A DNA stretch of 64,000 nt from Trichomonas vaginalis G3 (GCF_026262505.1 NC_067204.1:3195797-3259796), one strand, 5' to 3'; numbered from the stretch's first letter, positions 41,109 to 50,021 are shown. Numbers and translations: made by a program. The notes: generated by a model not told the origin, from the sequence alone.

Positions 41109-42473
41109 ATGATTAAACAACAACAACCACAGACCATTACATACGCCATATATGCATATAATTCAAAGACGGCAGAACAAACGCAAATGTTGAAATATGG
41201 AGATTTGGAGATAGTATTGAAAAATGACCATTTTGAATTCGTTTGCAAAGGTGGTGCAGTGATATCAAATATAAAAGAAATTTTATTTATGAATTCAAAA
41301 ATTAAAGGTATAACGGATGATATAACATCAATTCCACCAGAAGAACAGAGATATTACGCATTAAATGCATTTCCTAAAGTTTTGAAGATTGGAAGATTTA
41401 ATTTAAATGAGGAATTCATAAAAGGTTTCCTAAATGACATAATGAAGAAGGCAGATAAGGAATATGTGGATAGTGAGTTAGAGGAGAAAGCAGATAAGGG
41501 ACTTGTGGATAGTGAATTAATGAAGAAGGCAGATAAGGAATATGTTAATGAAAAAGATAATGAAATTATAGAAAGGGTTGAATGGTATCATGAACGGACA
41601 TCGAAGATTCTTAAAACTAAAGCTGATACAGGATGGGTTTCAGGATGTTTAGACCTTAAAGCAGATAAAACTTATGTTAACAATGAGTTAGAGAAGAAGG
41701 CAGATAAGGAATATGTGGATAGTGAGTTAAATAAGAAAGCTGATATATCATTTGTTAACGATGAGTTAGCAAAGAAAGCAGATAAAACTTATGTTAACGA
41801 TGAGTTAGCAAAGAAAGCTGATATATCATTTGTTAACGATGAGTTAGCAAAGAAAGCAGATAAAACTTATGTTAACGATGAGTTAGCAAAGAAAGCTGAT
41901 ATATCATTTGTTAACGATGAGTTAAATAAGAAAGCAGATATATCATTTGTTAACGATGAGTTAGCAAAGAAAGCAGATAAAACTTATGTTAACGAAATAT
42001 ACCAAAGTTTAGTTGGAACAAAAAATATTGAAACTATTGTTGGCGACTTTTCTGTCAATGAAGAAAACAAATATTTTAGATGGGGGTTTGTACAGTCCTT
42101 AAGAAATGGTATACGGTATAAACTCATTCCGAAAAATAACAATGAAATGTATGTAGGCTATATAAAGAATAATGGTACACAAGTTAAAGTTCCATTAGAC
42201 AACAACTGTTACTTAAACTTATATGGAGACGAACAAAAGAAATATTTAAGAGTTTATGAAATGACGGATATGACATTGTCTAACGTAGCTCCAGCACCGT
42301 ATTATTATGACTATGGTGTTGACGCACGTGTAGACCCAAAAAAGCAAACATTATATTTAGAATATTATAGATATAAAAGATATAATGCAATAGAAAAAAC
42401 GAGAATAGTATACTATTATGAAGATGACAAAAATAAAATTATAGTCAAGATTTTACATACCCTGAAAACATAA
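41109..42473 (+). CDS. Polinton B fibre protein, N-terminus and repeat stalk
   Basis: 454 aa. After a ~110-residue N-terminal domain, residues ~113-300 are an array of about eleven units of ADKxYVNDELxKK or ADISFVNDELxKK, each 14 residues. This repeat is the trimeric shaft motif of bacteriophage tail fibres. The rest (~300-454) is a beta-rich neck with KNNGTQVKVPLDNNCYLNLYGD. The tip domain follows in a separate open segment (42688-43008). Such a fibre would bind receptors if the element formed particles. The gene region as a whole is broken. Confidence 0.75.
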   Translation: MIKQQQPQTITYAIYAYNSKTAEQTQMLKYGDLEIVLKNDHFEFVCKGGAVISNIKEILFMNSKIKGITDDITSIPPEEQRYYALNAFPKVLKIGRFNLNEEFIKGFLNDIMKKADKEYVDSELEEKADKGLVDSELMKKADKEYVNEKDNEIIERVEWYHERTSKILKTKADTGWVSGCLDLKADKTYVNNELEKKADKEYVDSELNKKADISFVNDELAKKADKTYVNDELAKKADISFVNDELAKKADKTYVNDELAKKADISFVNDELNKKADISFVNDELAKKADKTYVNEIYQSLVGTKNIETIVGDFSVNEENKYFRWGFVQSLRNGIRYKLIPKNNNEMYVGYIKNNGTQVKVPLDNNCYLNLYGDEQKKYLRVYEMTDMTLSNVAPAPYYYDYGVDARVDPKKQTLYLEYYRYKRYNAIEKTRIVYYYEDDKNKIIVKILHTLKT

Positions 42474-42687
42474 GATTATATTATAAAAAAATATTCTGAC
42501 ACAAACCAGAAGAAACCCGAAATAGTTACACTATATTTTAAGTTCAAAAGAGACAATCCTATAATATCTCATATGTTTGATTTAATGAACCCAGTAGGTT
42601 CTATTTATACATCTATGGATGTGAGAGGTCCTCAAGCAATGTTTGGTGTTGGTGCATGGGAACAAATAGTCGACAGGTTTTTGTATT

Positions 42688-43008
42688 GTGCAAACTCTTC
42701 AAAGGAAACAGGGGGAAGTAAAAACGATTACAGGTGAAAATTTACCTGCACACAGTCACTACATAGATTTAAGCACATCTCAAGCAGGTTGGCATAAGCA
42801 TAGATATTGGGATTGGTCAGGAATGACAAAAGGTAAAGGATATGATGTTAAAGATGATGTTAAGTTTGCCATAAATTGTTACTGGAGTGACACTCAGGGA
42901 GAAGGAAACCATACACATCGCGTTTCAGGATATACACAAACAACGGGACAAAGTAAAGATTACATGCCACCATTTATGACTGTATTCGCATGGTATAGAG
43001 TTCAATGA
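42688..43008 (+). pseudogene. Polinton B fibre tip, phage tail-collar-like
   Basis: The segment has KTITGENLPAHSHYIDLSTS, WDWSGMTKGKGYDVKDDVKF, GNHTHRVSGYTQTTGQSKDY and the terminal MPPFMTVFAWYRV. 'LPAHSH', 'HTH' and 'PPFMTV..W' are the ordered landmarks of phage short-tail-fibre/collar domains. Just before it the DNA encodes a PVGSIYTSMD...WEQIVDRF stretch of the same domain. It is nearly identical to the tip in Polinton A. Part of a broken gene. Confidence 0.75.
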
Positions 43009-43086
43009 ACGCTCAATGTTTGTGAAACAAACTTTAGGAGCTCCAAAAGAGCAAACGACATAATTTAAATTTTTATTTTAGTATAA

Positions 43087-43221
43087 ATGAAGATTCTACC
43101 ATATGGTGTTATTGGAAGAGATAAAGATGGAAACCCAATATTTGATCCAAAGTTAAAATTAAAGTTACTGACAAGACAACAACTTGAAAAGTTGCTGAAA
43201 CCAAAACAGAATGAAAAATGA
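43087..43221 (+). CDS. Polinton B small protein, 44 aa
   Basis: ATG at 43087 after TTTTTATTTTAGTATAA, the leader type shared by this element's genes. It reads MKILPYGVIGRDKDGNPIFD followed by a basic helix (LLTRQQLEKLLKPKQNEK). The body GxxxRDKDGNPxFDP looks like a real small fold. Function unknown. The shared ending 'LLT(K/R)...' with the 60-aa neighbour hints at a common family. Confidence 0.45.
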   Translation: MKILPYGVIGRDKDGNPIFDPKLKLKLLTRQQLEKLLKPKQNEK

Positions 43222-43281
43222 GAAAATGAGAAAATGAGAAAGAAAAAAAATTTAAATTATGTAATTTTATTTTTATCATAA

Positions 43282-43464
43282 ATGACCAAATTAATTAAGC
43301 CAACTATTTCTAAATTAATGATACCAATGAAATCATTTCATGGAGTACTTATCCCAGGTTCTTCACAATTAGCCGGGGCAAGTGTTGTGACTCAAGGTGG
43401 AACATTAGCGAATCCATTCAAATTATTAACTAAAGATGAAGTTAATAAAATGATGATAAAATAA
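43282..43464 (+). CDS. Polinton B small protein, 60 aa
   Basis: ATG at 43282 after TTTTATTTTTATCATAA. Sequence MTKLIKPTISKLMIPMKSFH, GVLIPGSSQLAGASV, then LTKDEVNKMMIK. The C-terminal LTKDEVNKMM is similar to ITREEMIKMM in the gene at 44386. No family recognised. Confidence 0.45.
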   Translation: MTKLIKPTISKLMIPMKSFHGVLIPGSSQLAGASVVTQGGTLANPFKLLTKDEVNKMMIK

Positions 43465-43514
43465 CTGATAACAAAATTTTATTTCACTACTACCATAAAA
43501 ACAGGTGAAAAAAC

Positions 43515-43583
43515 AGGTGACATCTCACCTAGCCGCTTGCGGCTCTGACCCTTTGGGTCTCTTCACCTAAACATTATTTTTGT
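43515..43583 (+). repeat. Palindromic site with GC cassette (Polinton B copy)
   Basis: AGGTGA-CATC-TCACCT (43515-43530) is followed by AGCCGC-TT-GCGGCT (43531-43544) and GACCC-TTT-GGGTC (43547-43559), then TTCACCTAAACATTATTTTTGT. The last 17 bases match the Polinton A site ending at 10257. Without the GC block the design equals the Polinton A copy, so the cassette looks inserted. Confidence 0.55.
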
Positions 43584-43680
43584 TCAAAGCTTCCACGAGA
43601 GAAAAGATTCCTCATTTGCTAAGGATTCCAAAAATGAAAAAATCATTGATTTCGGCTGAGAAAAAACAGCAAAACCCTTC

Positions 43681-43774
43681 TTCCACGGGAATAAAGAAAT
43701 AAAGAAGAAATAAAGAAGAAATAAAGAAGAAATAAAGAAGAAATAAAGTAAATTTTTTATTTATTCCCGTGGAA
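43681..43774. repeat. Inverted repeat around GAAATAAAGAA microsatellite
   Basis: Arms TTCCACGGGAATAAA (43681-43695) and TTTATTCCCGTGGAA (43760-43774) are perfect complements. Between them a 12-bp AT-rich unit (AAATAAAGAAGA) repeats about five times. Confidence 0.8.
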
Positions 43775-43841
43775 GATAGAGCACTTTTATGACACTTTTT
43801 ATTCACGACAAACAAGACAAATAAAGAAAATAAGAAAATAC

Positions 43842-43914
43842 GGCGCCGTCGCGGTTCGAACCACAGACCCTGACCCCTCCATAACACCACCTTAGACCAC
43901 TGTGCTACGTAGCC
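43842..43914 (-). ncRNA. tRNA-like block in Polinton B
   Basis: Read on the - strand, TAGCACAGTGG (box A-like, 43898-43908) and GGTTCGAACCG (box B-like, 43852-43862) are spaced as in a tRNA. The ends can pair at five of seven acceptor positions. The anticodon arm does not fold well, so this is a degenerate tRNA or tRNA-derived repeat, not a confident tRNA gene. Confidence 0.4.
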
Positions 43915-44043
43915 TGTCGACATAAGATTTTATAAATTGCATATTTGATGTAAATTTATTTCCCAGTTATTCAAAAATAATTAATTATTGAATAACCTAA
44001 AAACATTAATGAAAACATAAACGATAACAAATTTTTATTTTTG

Positions 44044-44290
44044 CATTAATCCTGTGTTGTTGTCAAAATGTCATGTTGTCACACTTTTTCATAGAAGTTA
44101 AATGACCTGGTAGCACATGGTAGCATGGTAGCACCTTCGGTTCTTTAAAAATTAATTAATAACTACCTTCCTCATTAATCCTGTGTTGTTGTCAAAATGT
44201 CATGTTGTCACACTTTTTCATAGAAGTTAAATGACCTGGTAGCACATGGTAGCATGGTAGCACCTTCGGTTCTTTAAAAATTAATTAATT
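44044..44290 (+). repeat. Tandem duplication, period 129 bp
   Basis: CATTAATCCTGTGTTGTTG... starts at 44044 and again at 44173; the copies (about 118 bp) are identical as far as I can see. Both contain GGTAGCA triplication and TTGTCACACTTTTTC. AATAATTAATTATTGAATAACC flanks the pair on both sides in part. Confidence 0.9.
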
Positions 44291-44311
44291 ATTGAATAAC
44301 CTAAAAACCAT

Positions 44312-44339
44312 GAGACTTTGTCTCCGGACTCTTTGAGTC
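44312..44339. repeat. GC mini-hairpin pair GAGAC-TTT-GTCTC / GACTC-TTT-GAGTC
   Basis: Two perfect 5-bp stems with TTT loops, 2 bp apart (44312-44324 and 44327-44339), in AT-rich DNA just before a small gene. GACTC-AAA-GAGTC, the same hairpin inverted, recurs at 49262-49274. Confidence 0.65.
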
Positions 44340-44342
44340 ACT

Positions 44343-44350
44343 TAACGATA
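44343..44350 (+). promoter_or_regulatory. TAACGATA, Myb-recognition-like site
   Basis: TAACGATA lies about 36 bp before the ATG at 44386. This octamer is the known T. vaginalis Myb recognition element of the ap65-1 promoter. AACGATA also occurs at 44020-44026. Chance occurrence in AT-rich DNA is possible. Confidence 0.3.
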
Positions 44351-44385
44351 AAATAAGTGATAACAAATTTTTATTTTTATCATAA

Positions 44386-44550
44386 ATGAATACCCCACAA
44401 GCTCAAAATTTACCACGAATCATAACAAGGGAGGAAATGATAAAAATGATGCAAGAACATGTTAAAAATAACAAACCACTAAAATTGAGAAAATGTGGTT
44501 ATGCAGTAATGATGGAAAGAGAGATGTTGTCGAAGAGGAATAAAAATTAA
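44386..44550 (+). CDS. Polinton B small protein, 54 aa
   Basis: ATG at 44386 after TTTTTATTTTTATCATAA. Sequence MNTPQAQNLPRIITREEMIK, then MMQEHVKNNKPLKLRKCGYA and a basic end. The ITREEMIKMM helix resembles LTKDEVNKMM in the gene at 43282. No family recognised. Confidence 0.45.
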   Translation: MNTPQAQNLPRIITREEMIKMMQEHVKNNKPLKLRKCGYAVMMEREMLSKRNKN

Positions 44551-45010
44551 ATTTGGATTGAGTTTAAAAATTCATCTTTATTAAATTCATCTCTTCCAAT
44601 CAATTTATTTATTCTATTAAATTCTTTTATTTTTGCTTCACTCAGTTTAAGGATTGAACGGTAAGTTTCTAAATTTTTCGATTATTTCTTTCCTCTCTTT
44701 ATCGTTTTCAACCCCACCGCATTGTGGCTTCTTTTTGTAATAGCATATTTTTGATTTAATTCTGTTTAGTTTCTTTTATATTCATCGTCTGGACTCTTGA
44801 CTGCTTTGTTGTCACTCATTTCTTACGAATAAAAAAATTAAATATTATTTAAATATAATGGAGTAATAAAATAAATCGGAATTTCTATTAATTTATTGTT
44901 AACCTCAACTAATGCATTGCCGTTAATATATCTAACAAATTCAGCTATTGTGTCAAATCTTCGTCTTCTTTTTGTCATTAATTTATCAGTTTTTCCATAA
45001 TCGAGATGAA
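44551..45010. other. Polinton B, decayed small-gene region
   Basis: The - strand holds short broken frames with coding-like composition and an ATG near 44820 with an AT-rich leader, but no recognisable protein. It lies between convergent gene blocks. Confidence 0.35.
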
Positions 45011-46197
45011 TCAAAACTTTATCCCTTGTTTAAAATTCATGAGCCCCGAATTAATTTGTTCACGTTTAACATCATTCAACCTTTCCATTTGCTTTCTAAT
45101 ATATTCCCATTCTTTTGAAATATCATTTTTCATTTCCACCGGTTTCATGTTTATTGTTCTATGCCATGTATTATTGTAATAATATAAACTGTGTATGATG
45201 GAGTCATGATTTCCATCCCAGTATATCTGACCGTTAACCCCTAACGCATCTCTAAGAGTTCTCATTACCGCATCAACTATTTTATTATGAAACGTATATG
45301 GAGAGGATGAAAAGTAAAAATTAATTTGTGGGAAATAATGAGTCATAGCTGCCTGAAATCCTTTATCACCATCACCCTTATATTATCTACTCTTTCATGA
45401 TCTAGTAAGTATTGAATAGCTCTTCTTGTTTCCTGTTCTGTTTTCCCTTTCACCGGAATGCAATATAAATATCTAGTGTTAATGTTAATGGCAAATAAAT
45501 AAGTAACGTTTCCTTTTGAATATTCCAGATGATCAATTTCGTATGAATATGGATATGGTGCAAATGAAGGGCGACTAAATTTTTCCTTTAACGGTTGAAT
45601 TTTTGGGTCAGTTGGTTTATTTAATATTTTGAAATCCTTTTTAAAATCTTTTTGCTTCTTTATATGTTTGAAAATGGATAAAAAGTGAATGATGAAGGAT
45701 TAACTGAAGGAGGAGGTGGTTTTGGTGTTGGAGGTTTTGGTGTTGGAGGTTTTGGTGTTGGAGGTTTTGGTGTTGGAGGTTTTGGTGTTGCAAGTGGTTT
45801 AATTTTATCTGCTTTGATTTTGGATGATGAAGTTTTGGATTTCATTCCCCCTTCATTAATTCTGGATGTATTTTTCATTTGTTTTAAATATGCTGTATAT
45901 AAAGGTTTGATATACTTTCCCGCTTCGAGTTTATGTTGAAGGATGAATTCCAAAAGTTGATCTTCATTAAAAGTCGGCTGAATATGGTTTAACTAATGAA
46001 TCATAAATTAAAGCTTGTGCATCATTTTGGTTGAAGGACCTGGGTTTTTGCCTTTTTTTTTTGCTCTTTTGCTTTTGCGGCTCAGGATTATATAATTTAT
46101 ATAATTTATAATTCATCAATATCTCTTCTGTTAATACTTTATTTTTAAAATCTTTCAATTGTTTAAGTTGTGATTTAGTTTTCCCTTGAATATTCAT
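45011..46197 (-). pseudogene. Polinton B integrase (rve family)
   Basis: - strand segments carry a retroviral-type integrase. The 5' part (45967-46197) is basic (QKQKSKKKRQKPRSFN). A PKPPT-repeat linker (45718-45792) follows. Around 45400-45560 the strand pattern EIDHLEYSKGNVTYLFAIN is the first catalytic-core segment. The 3' part (45011-45346) has FHNKIVDAVMRTLRDALG with YYNNTWHRTINMKPVEM, the third motif region. The gene is broken in about three places. It differs strongly in sequence from the Polinton A integrase. Confidence 0.65.
45718..45792. repeat. 15-bp minisatellite, five copies
   Basis: GGTTTTGGTGTTGGA repeats five times, the last slightly changed. On the - strand it encodes the TPKPP linker of the integrase region. 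Confidence 0.9.
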
Positions 46198-47881
46198 TAT
46201 TTTTAATTTTGTCTTTAATTTTAGAAATTATTTTATATGATATTTCAAAATTTCATTTTTATAATACGAATAATAATAATCCCATCACCCGTTATATTTT
46301 ATTATGTTTTGGAGATATGCTTTTAAATCATAATAATCAAATTTTCTTGATTAAATCTAAATCATCAATTAAAATTTTTAAATCTGTGTTATCCATTTAT
46401 ATAAAAATAAATAAATGTTTAAGGGTGCCACCTCTTTGAATCATAGTACAAAACCATTATTAACGGTTCCTTTTGTCTCTTCTGTGGTATTGTATTAAAT
46501 AAATGGCATACAAACATCCATTTTCACAACATACAGCCTTAGTGTGCTCCTGTTAATGCAGTCTTACCAATTGTTAAGCGAGTCATTGACCGTTTTTAAG
46601 TTGTAAATTAATATTCTGACCATCAAATATCACTTTATCATTTATTATATCCAAATAATTTTTAGGTGTTAATTGTTTATTTTGTCGTAAACTAACTCCT
46701 TTCATTTTTGTGCAATCTTTTAAAATCACTTCCATCAATTGAACCGTTGAATGATGTATAACACTTGGGGCATAAAGCAACCATGTTATCACCTTGTTTC
46801 TCAATTGCTAAACCCAATAACTTCTTCTCATGTGCTTTTTCTTCAGCTTTATTCTTTAATTTAGGTTTAAATTTCTCATTAAAACAAAAGAAATCAAAAG
46901 GTGCGAATTTGTAAATGTTTTTATCATAAAATTGTTTATCAGTAACAATTGCTTGAAATGCTTGAGTGTTAGGAAGATTTGGGTCGCCAGCGATTGCCCA
47001 ATAAGATGAATCAGTATCACCTTCAATGAAATGAAAACGATTAACATCCATGCATTTATACATAAAATCATAAATGAAAACCAAATACCAGTATTTAGCA
47101 TTATCTAAAGTGAAGAATGCCTCTTGTAAACATGTATCACATCTATAAAATCTATCTTTAAGCATCACTTGATACGTATCTTCACCTATTTCTCTTATGT
47201 TTTTAAACTTATTTGACATACATGCAACGCGTGCCTTCTGTGCATTCATTATTTAGTCTTTGCGTAATTTTGTGTATTCATTGCATCGTAACCATATGAT
47301 CCATTAAGTGAAATCTTGCAAAATAAACTTTTTCCTTTATTTCCTTCTAATTCAGCTTTTGTCTTTCGTTCATAATTCGTTCGCAAATTCATTAAAACAA
47401 GTGTTTTTAGTAAATGTTAAAATTGATTGAATATCATCAATGATAAAATGAAATCTGTCTATTAGATACCAAAGATAATAAGAAGAAAATGGTTGATATT
47501 GGTTGTGTGTTGATGCTAACTGAGTTAATTTTCTCTGTTTCTGGTCAACTGTAGATTGTTTGATTTCATGTAATTATACATAAAACTGCCAATTGTTTTT
47601 TCATCTGTGATAATATCTAAGTTTCTTATTATCGGTAAAAAGTTTATGTAATCATTAATGTATTTTTCATCAATGTGACCCTTTACTTCAGCCACGAATA
47701 AAGTATTTTTCTTCTTAATTATTCCCAATGCTTTTGCTTTCTTTGTTGCTGTATCACAAATGATAACACCATTCAATCTTCCGCATATACATTTTATGGT
47801 CAGTATATTGAATGAAATCATGAGGATTAGATGAAAATGATGAAGGATATAATGAATTAAAGTCAACACCAACGAAATGAG

Positions 47882-48289
47882 TCATAATGTTGGAAGTGTC
47901 CTCATTTGATACAGTTTTAGTTTCTGGATTAATGAAAGTTTATTAATGTGCGTGATTCCTTTAAGATTTACTCTATGTTGAACATTTGATAAACCACCAG
48001 TAATTCCATTACGGAGGATGTGATAAGCTTCAACTGAATCTAGAGTCATTGGTAAATTATTTTTTAATGCATAATTTCTTAAATTGATTCTTAAACGTTG
48101 AACATCTTCATCTTTATTTGATTTTACGACATTGCAATAACAACACATTAACTGACAATTTTCTTTGGTATGTGGTTTTTCATTATCGATTCTATCTAAT
48201 GTTGGTTTATTAGCATATGTAAACGCTTTACCACACATTTTGCATTTAGATGAAAGGATTAAATCGTGATAGTATTGATAGTCATCCAT
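47882..48289 (-). other. HNH-like zinc module within the Polinton B polymerase
   Basis: The open segment reads CKMCGKAFTYANKPTLDRID, then HTKENCQLMCCYCNVVKSN. Two CxxC pairs around TLDRID...HTKENC form a zinc-bound beta-beta-alpha HNH nuclease fold as in phage and NCLDV proteins. It continues into polymerase-like sequence (NEEAYHIL-type helices, GITGGLSNVQHR). I recall similar modules inside other T. vaginalis Maverick polymerases, so it is probably a standing part of the gene, not a new insertion. Confidence 0.55.
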
Positions 48290-49055
48290 TGAAACATTGT
48301 TTTTAGTATCCCTTTCTGCTTTTCATCTTGTTTCTTATATGAATCAATTTTATATTTCCAATACTTTTTTGTTAATTCAAAACTTGATTCCACATTTTCT
48401 TCTGGATATGTTTCGTTAGGATTGAAGTTCTTATATGCTAACGCGTAACGAATCATTGATGCATTCGATGATAAAGAAAGATTATGAAGCATGTCAATTT
48501 TATAAACAAATGTTTCTTCAATAATTTTATCAATTGGGTCAATCATAATTTCAACGTCTTTATTGCAATAATGAATAAAATATTCTAATCTATTCTCAAA
48601 ATTTTTAGCATCATTGAGATATATTTGATAATCTGAATCGGATATTGTTTCTTGAGTTAATGCTGAATAAAATGAATCTTGAGTGAATGGTTCCACTTTA
48701 TATAATTCATCTTCGTAATTCTCCCATGTGATGAATTGATAAGGGAAAAAGGATTTAACACGTGATTTATTGTTTCCGAAATCTTGAGTGAATTGGTCTA
48801 ATGTTCCACCCGCTATATAATTTCTGATGTCAATAAATCTTAATTCATATGGACAGTTTGTTTTCTTTACAATGATTTGCTTAAATTGAGAAGAAGAACC
48901 CAGCATTGATTTTATTTTCCATTTTGCAGTGTTTAAATCACGAAGAATTAAATTTAAATCAAACTTTCCCGAATTAAAACCTATGATATTCACTTTATTG
49001 AATTCCTCATCTAGAAGTTCTTTAAATGCTTCCTTCTGTTTTTCATTTAATGTAT

Positions 49056-49068
49056 GGGACAAAGTCCC
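49056..49068. repeat. GC mini-hairpin GGGAC-AAA-GTCCC
   Basis: A 5-bp stem with 3-nt loop inside the polymerase exonuclease region. It is followed by CGCCGTTTGGTCCGTTTGCG, whose GTCCGTTTGCGGC end is shared with the cluster at 49225-49284. Confidence 0.55.
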
Positions 49069-49224
49069 CGCCGTTTGGTCCGTTTGCGGCTTCATTAATT
49101 CTTCATATTGTTCAATATTTGATTTAGCAACTATATGAACAGGTTGAAAATAAAAATTCAATCCAATCAGAGATGAACGAATCACTTGATGTTAAGCAAA
49201 AATTCCTCGTAAATGTTTTATCAC

Positions 49225-49284
49225 GGTCTACGACCTCGCCGCTTCGGTCTGAAAGACCTCAGACTCAAAGAGTCCGTTTGCGGC
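49225..49284. repeat. GC mini-hairpin cluster
   Basis: GGTC-TAC-GACC (49225-49235), GGTCT-GAA-AGACC (49246-49258) and GACTC-AAA-GAGTC (49262-49274) stand in series and end in GTCCGTTTGCGGC. On the complementary strand the first is GGTC-GTA-GACC, preceded by GCGGCGA, as in the cluster at 40504-40529. Confidence 0.6.
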
Positions 49285-49703
49285 TTTATTTTGACAGTTG
49301 ATGATACCATAAATGGTTTTAAGTAAGCGTTCAAAGTTGCACATTCAGAAAGTTGAAGTTCTTCTTTAGTCTCTAATGTTTCGAAGTCAAAAGTAATATA
49401 ATATCTTGTTGGTTTATAATATTCCTGCAAATTGTGAGCTAATAGCCATTGATATATCTTCTGTTTCGTGATATGTGGTGCATATGGTTGTTGTGTGTTT
49501 TGCAATTGAACGTCTTGAATTAATCTTCCATTATTTTCTTTACATTTCTCACAATGTTTTAAAAATCTTTCTTTGGTTTTTCCTTTCTGGATCATCGCGG
49601 ATAGAATAAACTTCTTCTTACAAAAGGGGCAAACTTTATATCCTGTGAGTGCTTCAACGTCTGTTATTCTGTCAGCGTGAAGTTTTCCACATGGACTCTG
49701 TGT

Positions 49704-50021
49704 TTAATAAATATTTATTGTTTCAAATTCTGGATCTATCATTATTGAATCCACTAATGGAAAGTCTACCATATTTATGTCCACGTCTTCTGGTTGAGGG
49801 TCACAATAATAAAAATCAATATTAACGTTTAACATTCTTGCTAACCTCTCACTTTCTGATGAAATGTCAAATCCTTCATATGCATCTATGGCTTCATTTA
49901 AATAACTTCTACGAGTTTTAGGATTAACACCATCAGGAATGTTATAGAAGCGTTTAAATAACCTTCTACCTTCTGCTCTAATTTGATTATCATTCATTTT
50001 AGCTGTTCCATTTTTGTTCAT
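49704..50021 (-). CDS. Polinton B small protein upstream of polymerase, 105 aa
   Basis: MNKNGTAKMNDNQIRAEGRR leads to LFKRFYNIPDGVNPKTRRSY, then an acidic end (DPQPEDVDINMVDFPLVDS). It may be the front end of the polymerase or its terminal-protein region; the downstream sequence 49600-49700 has a CxxC...CxxC finger like that found at the front of related Maverick polymerases. Confidence 0.45.
   Translation of the reverse strand: MNKNGTAKMNDNQIRAEGRRLFKRFYNIPDGVNPKTRRSYLNEAIDAYEGFDISSESERLARMLNVNIDFYYCDPQPEDVDINMVDFPLVDSIMIDPEFETINIY

Larger units (their letters stand above)
43465..44385. other. Polinton B repeat-rich non-coding centre
   Basis: About 920 bp without a credible gene, near the switch between + strand virion genes and - strand replication genes. 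It holds a palindromic site with inserted GC cassette (43515-43583), a 15-bp inverted repeat around a GAAATAAAGAA microsatellite (43681-43774), a tRNA-like block (43842-43914), a 129-bp-period duplication (44044-44290) and two mini-hairpins (44312-44339). It could be a replication, recombination or transcription-termination hub. Confidence 0.6.
46440..49700 (-). pseudogene. Polinton B protein-primed DNA polymerase B
   Basis: Family landmarks occur in the expected order on the - strand. Exo I is YYITFDFETLE (in 49221-49595). Exo II is NIIGFNSGKFDLNLI and Exo III is YCNKDVEIMI (in 48259-49185). An HNH-like zinc module follows (47882-48289), then motif A DFNSLYPSSFS (about 47850-47880), motif C FIEGDTDSSYW (in 46692-47249) and a thumb region ending near 46580. 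Two GC mini-hairpin clusters lie in the exonuclease part. The gene is broken in about six places. This polymerase type is typical of T. vaginalis Mavericks and unlike that of Polinton A. Confidence 0.85.

Noticed and set aside
43842-43914. Functional tRNA gene
   Set aside because: Boxes A and B are present, but anticodon and T arms do not fold properly; kept only as tRNA-like.
43612-43923. 103-codon - strand frame in the Polinton B centre
   Set aside because: Covers the microsatellite and the tRNA-like block; low-complexity Phe/Leu sequence with no protein character.
45685-45939. Gly/Phe/Val repeat frame (GGFGVGGFGV) on the + strand
   Set aside because: Antisense of the TPKPP-repeat linker in the integrase region.
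46209-46439. 76-codon + strand frame in Polinton B
   Set aside because: Local genes are on the - strand, where a decayed gene front (MDNTDLKILIDDLDL) is visible instead.
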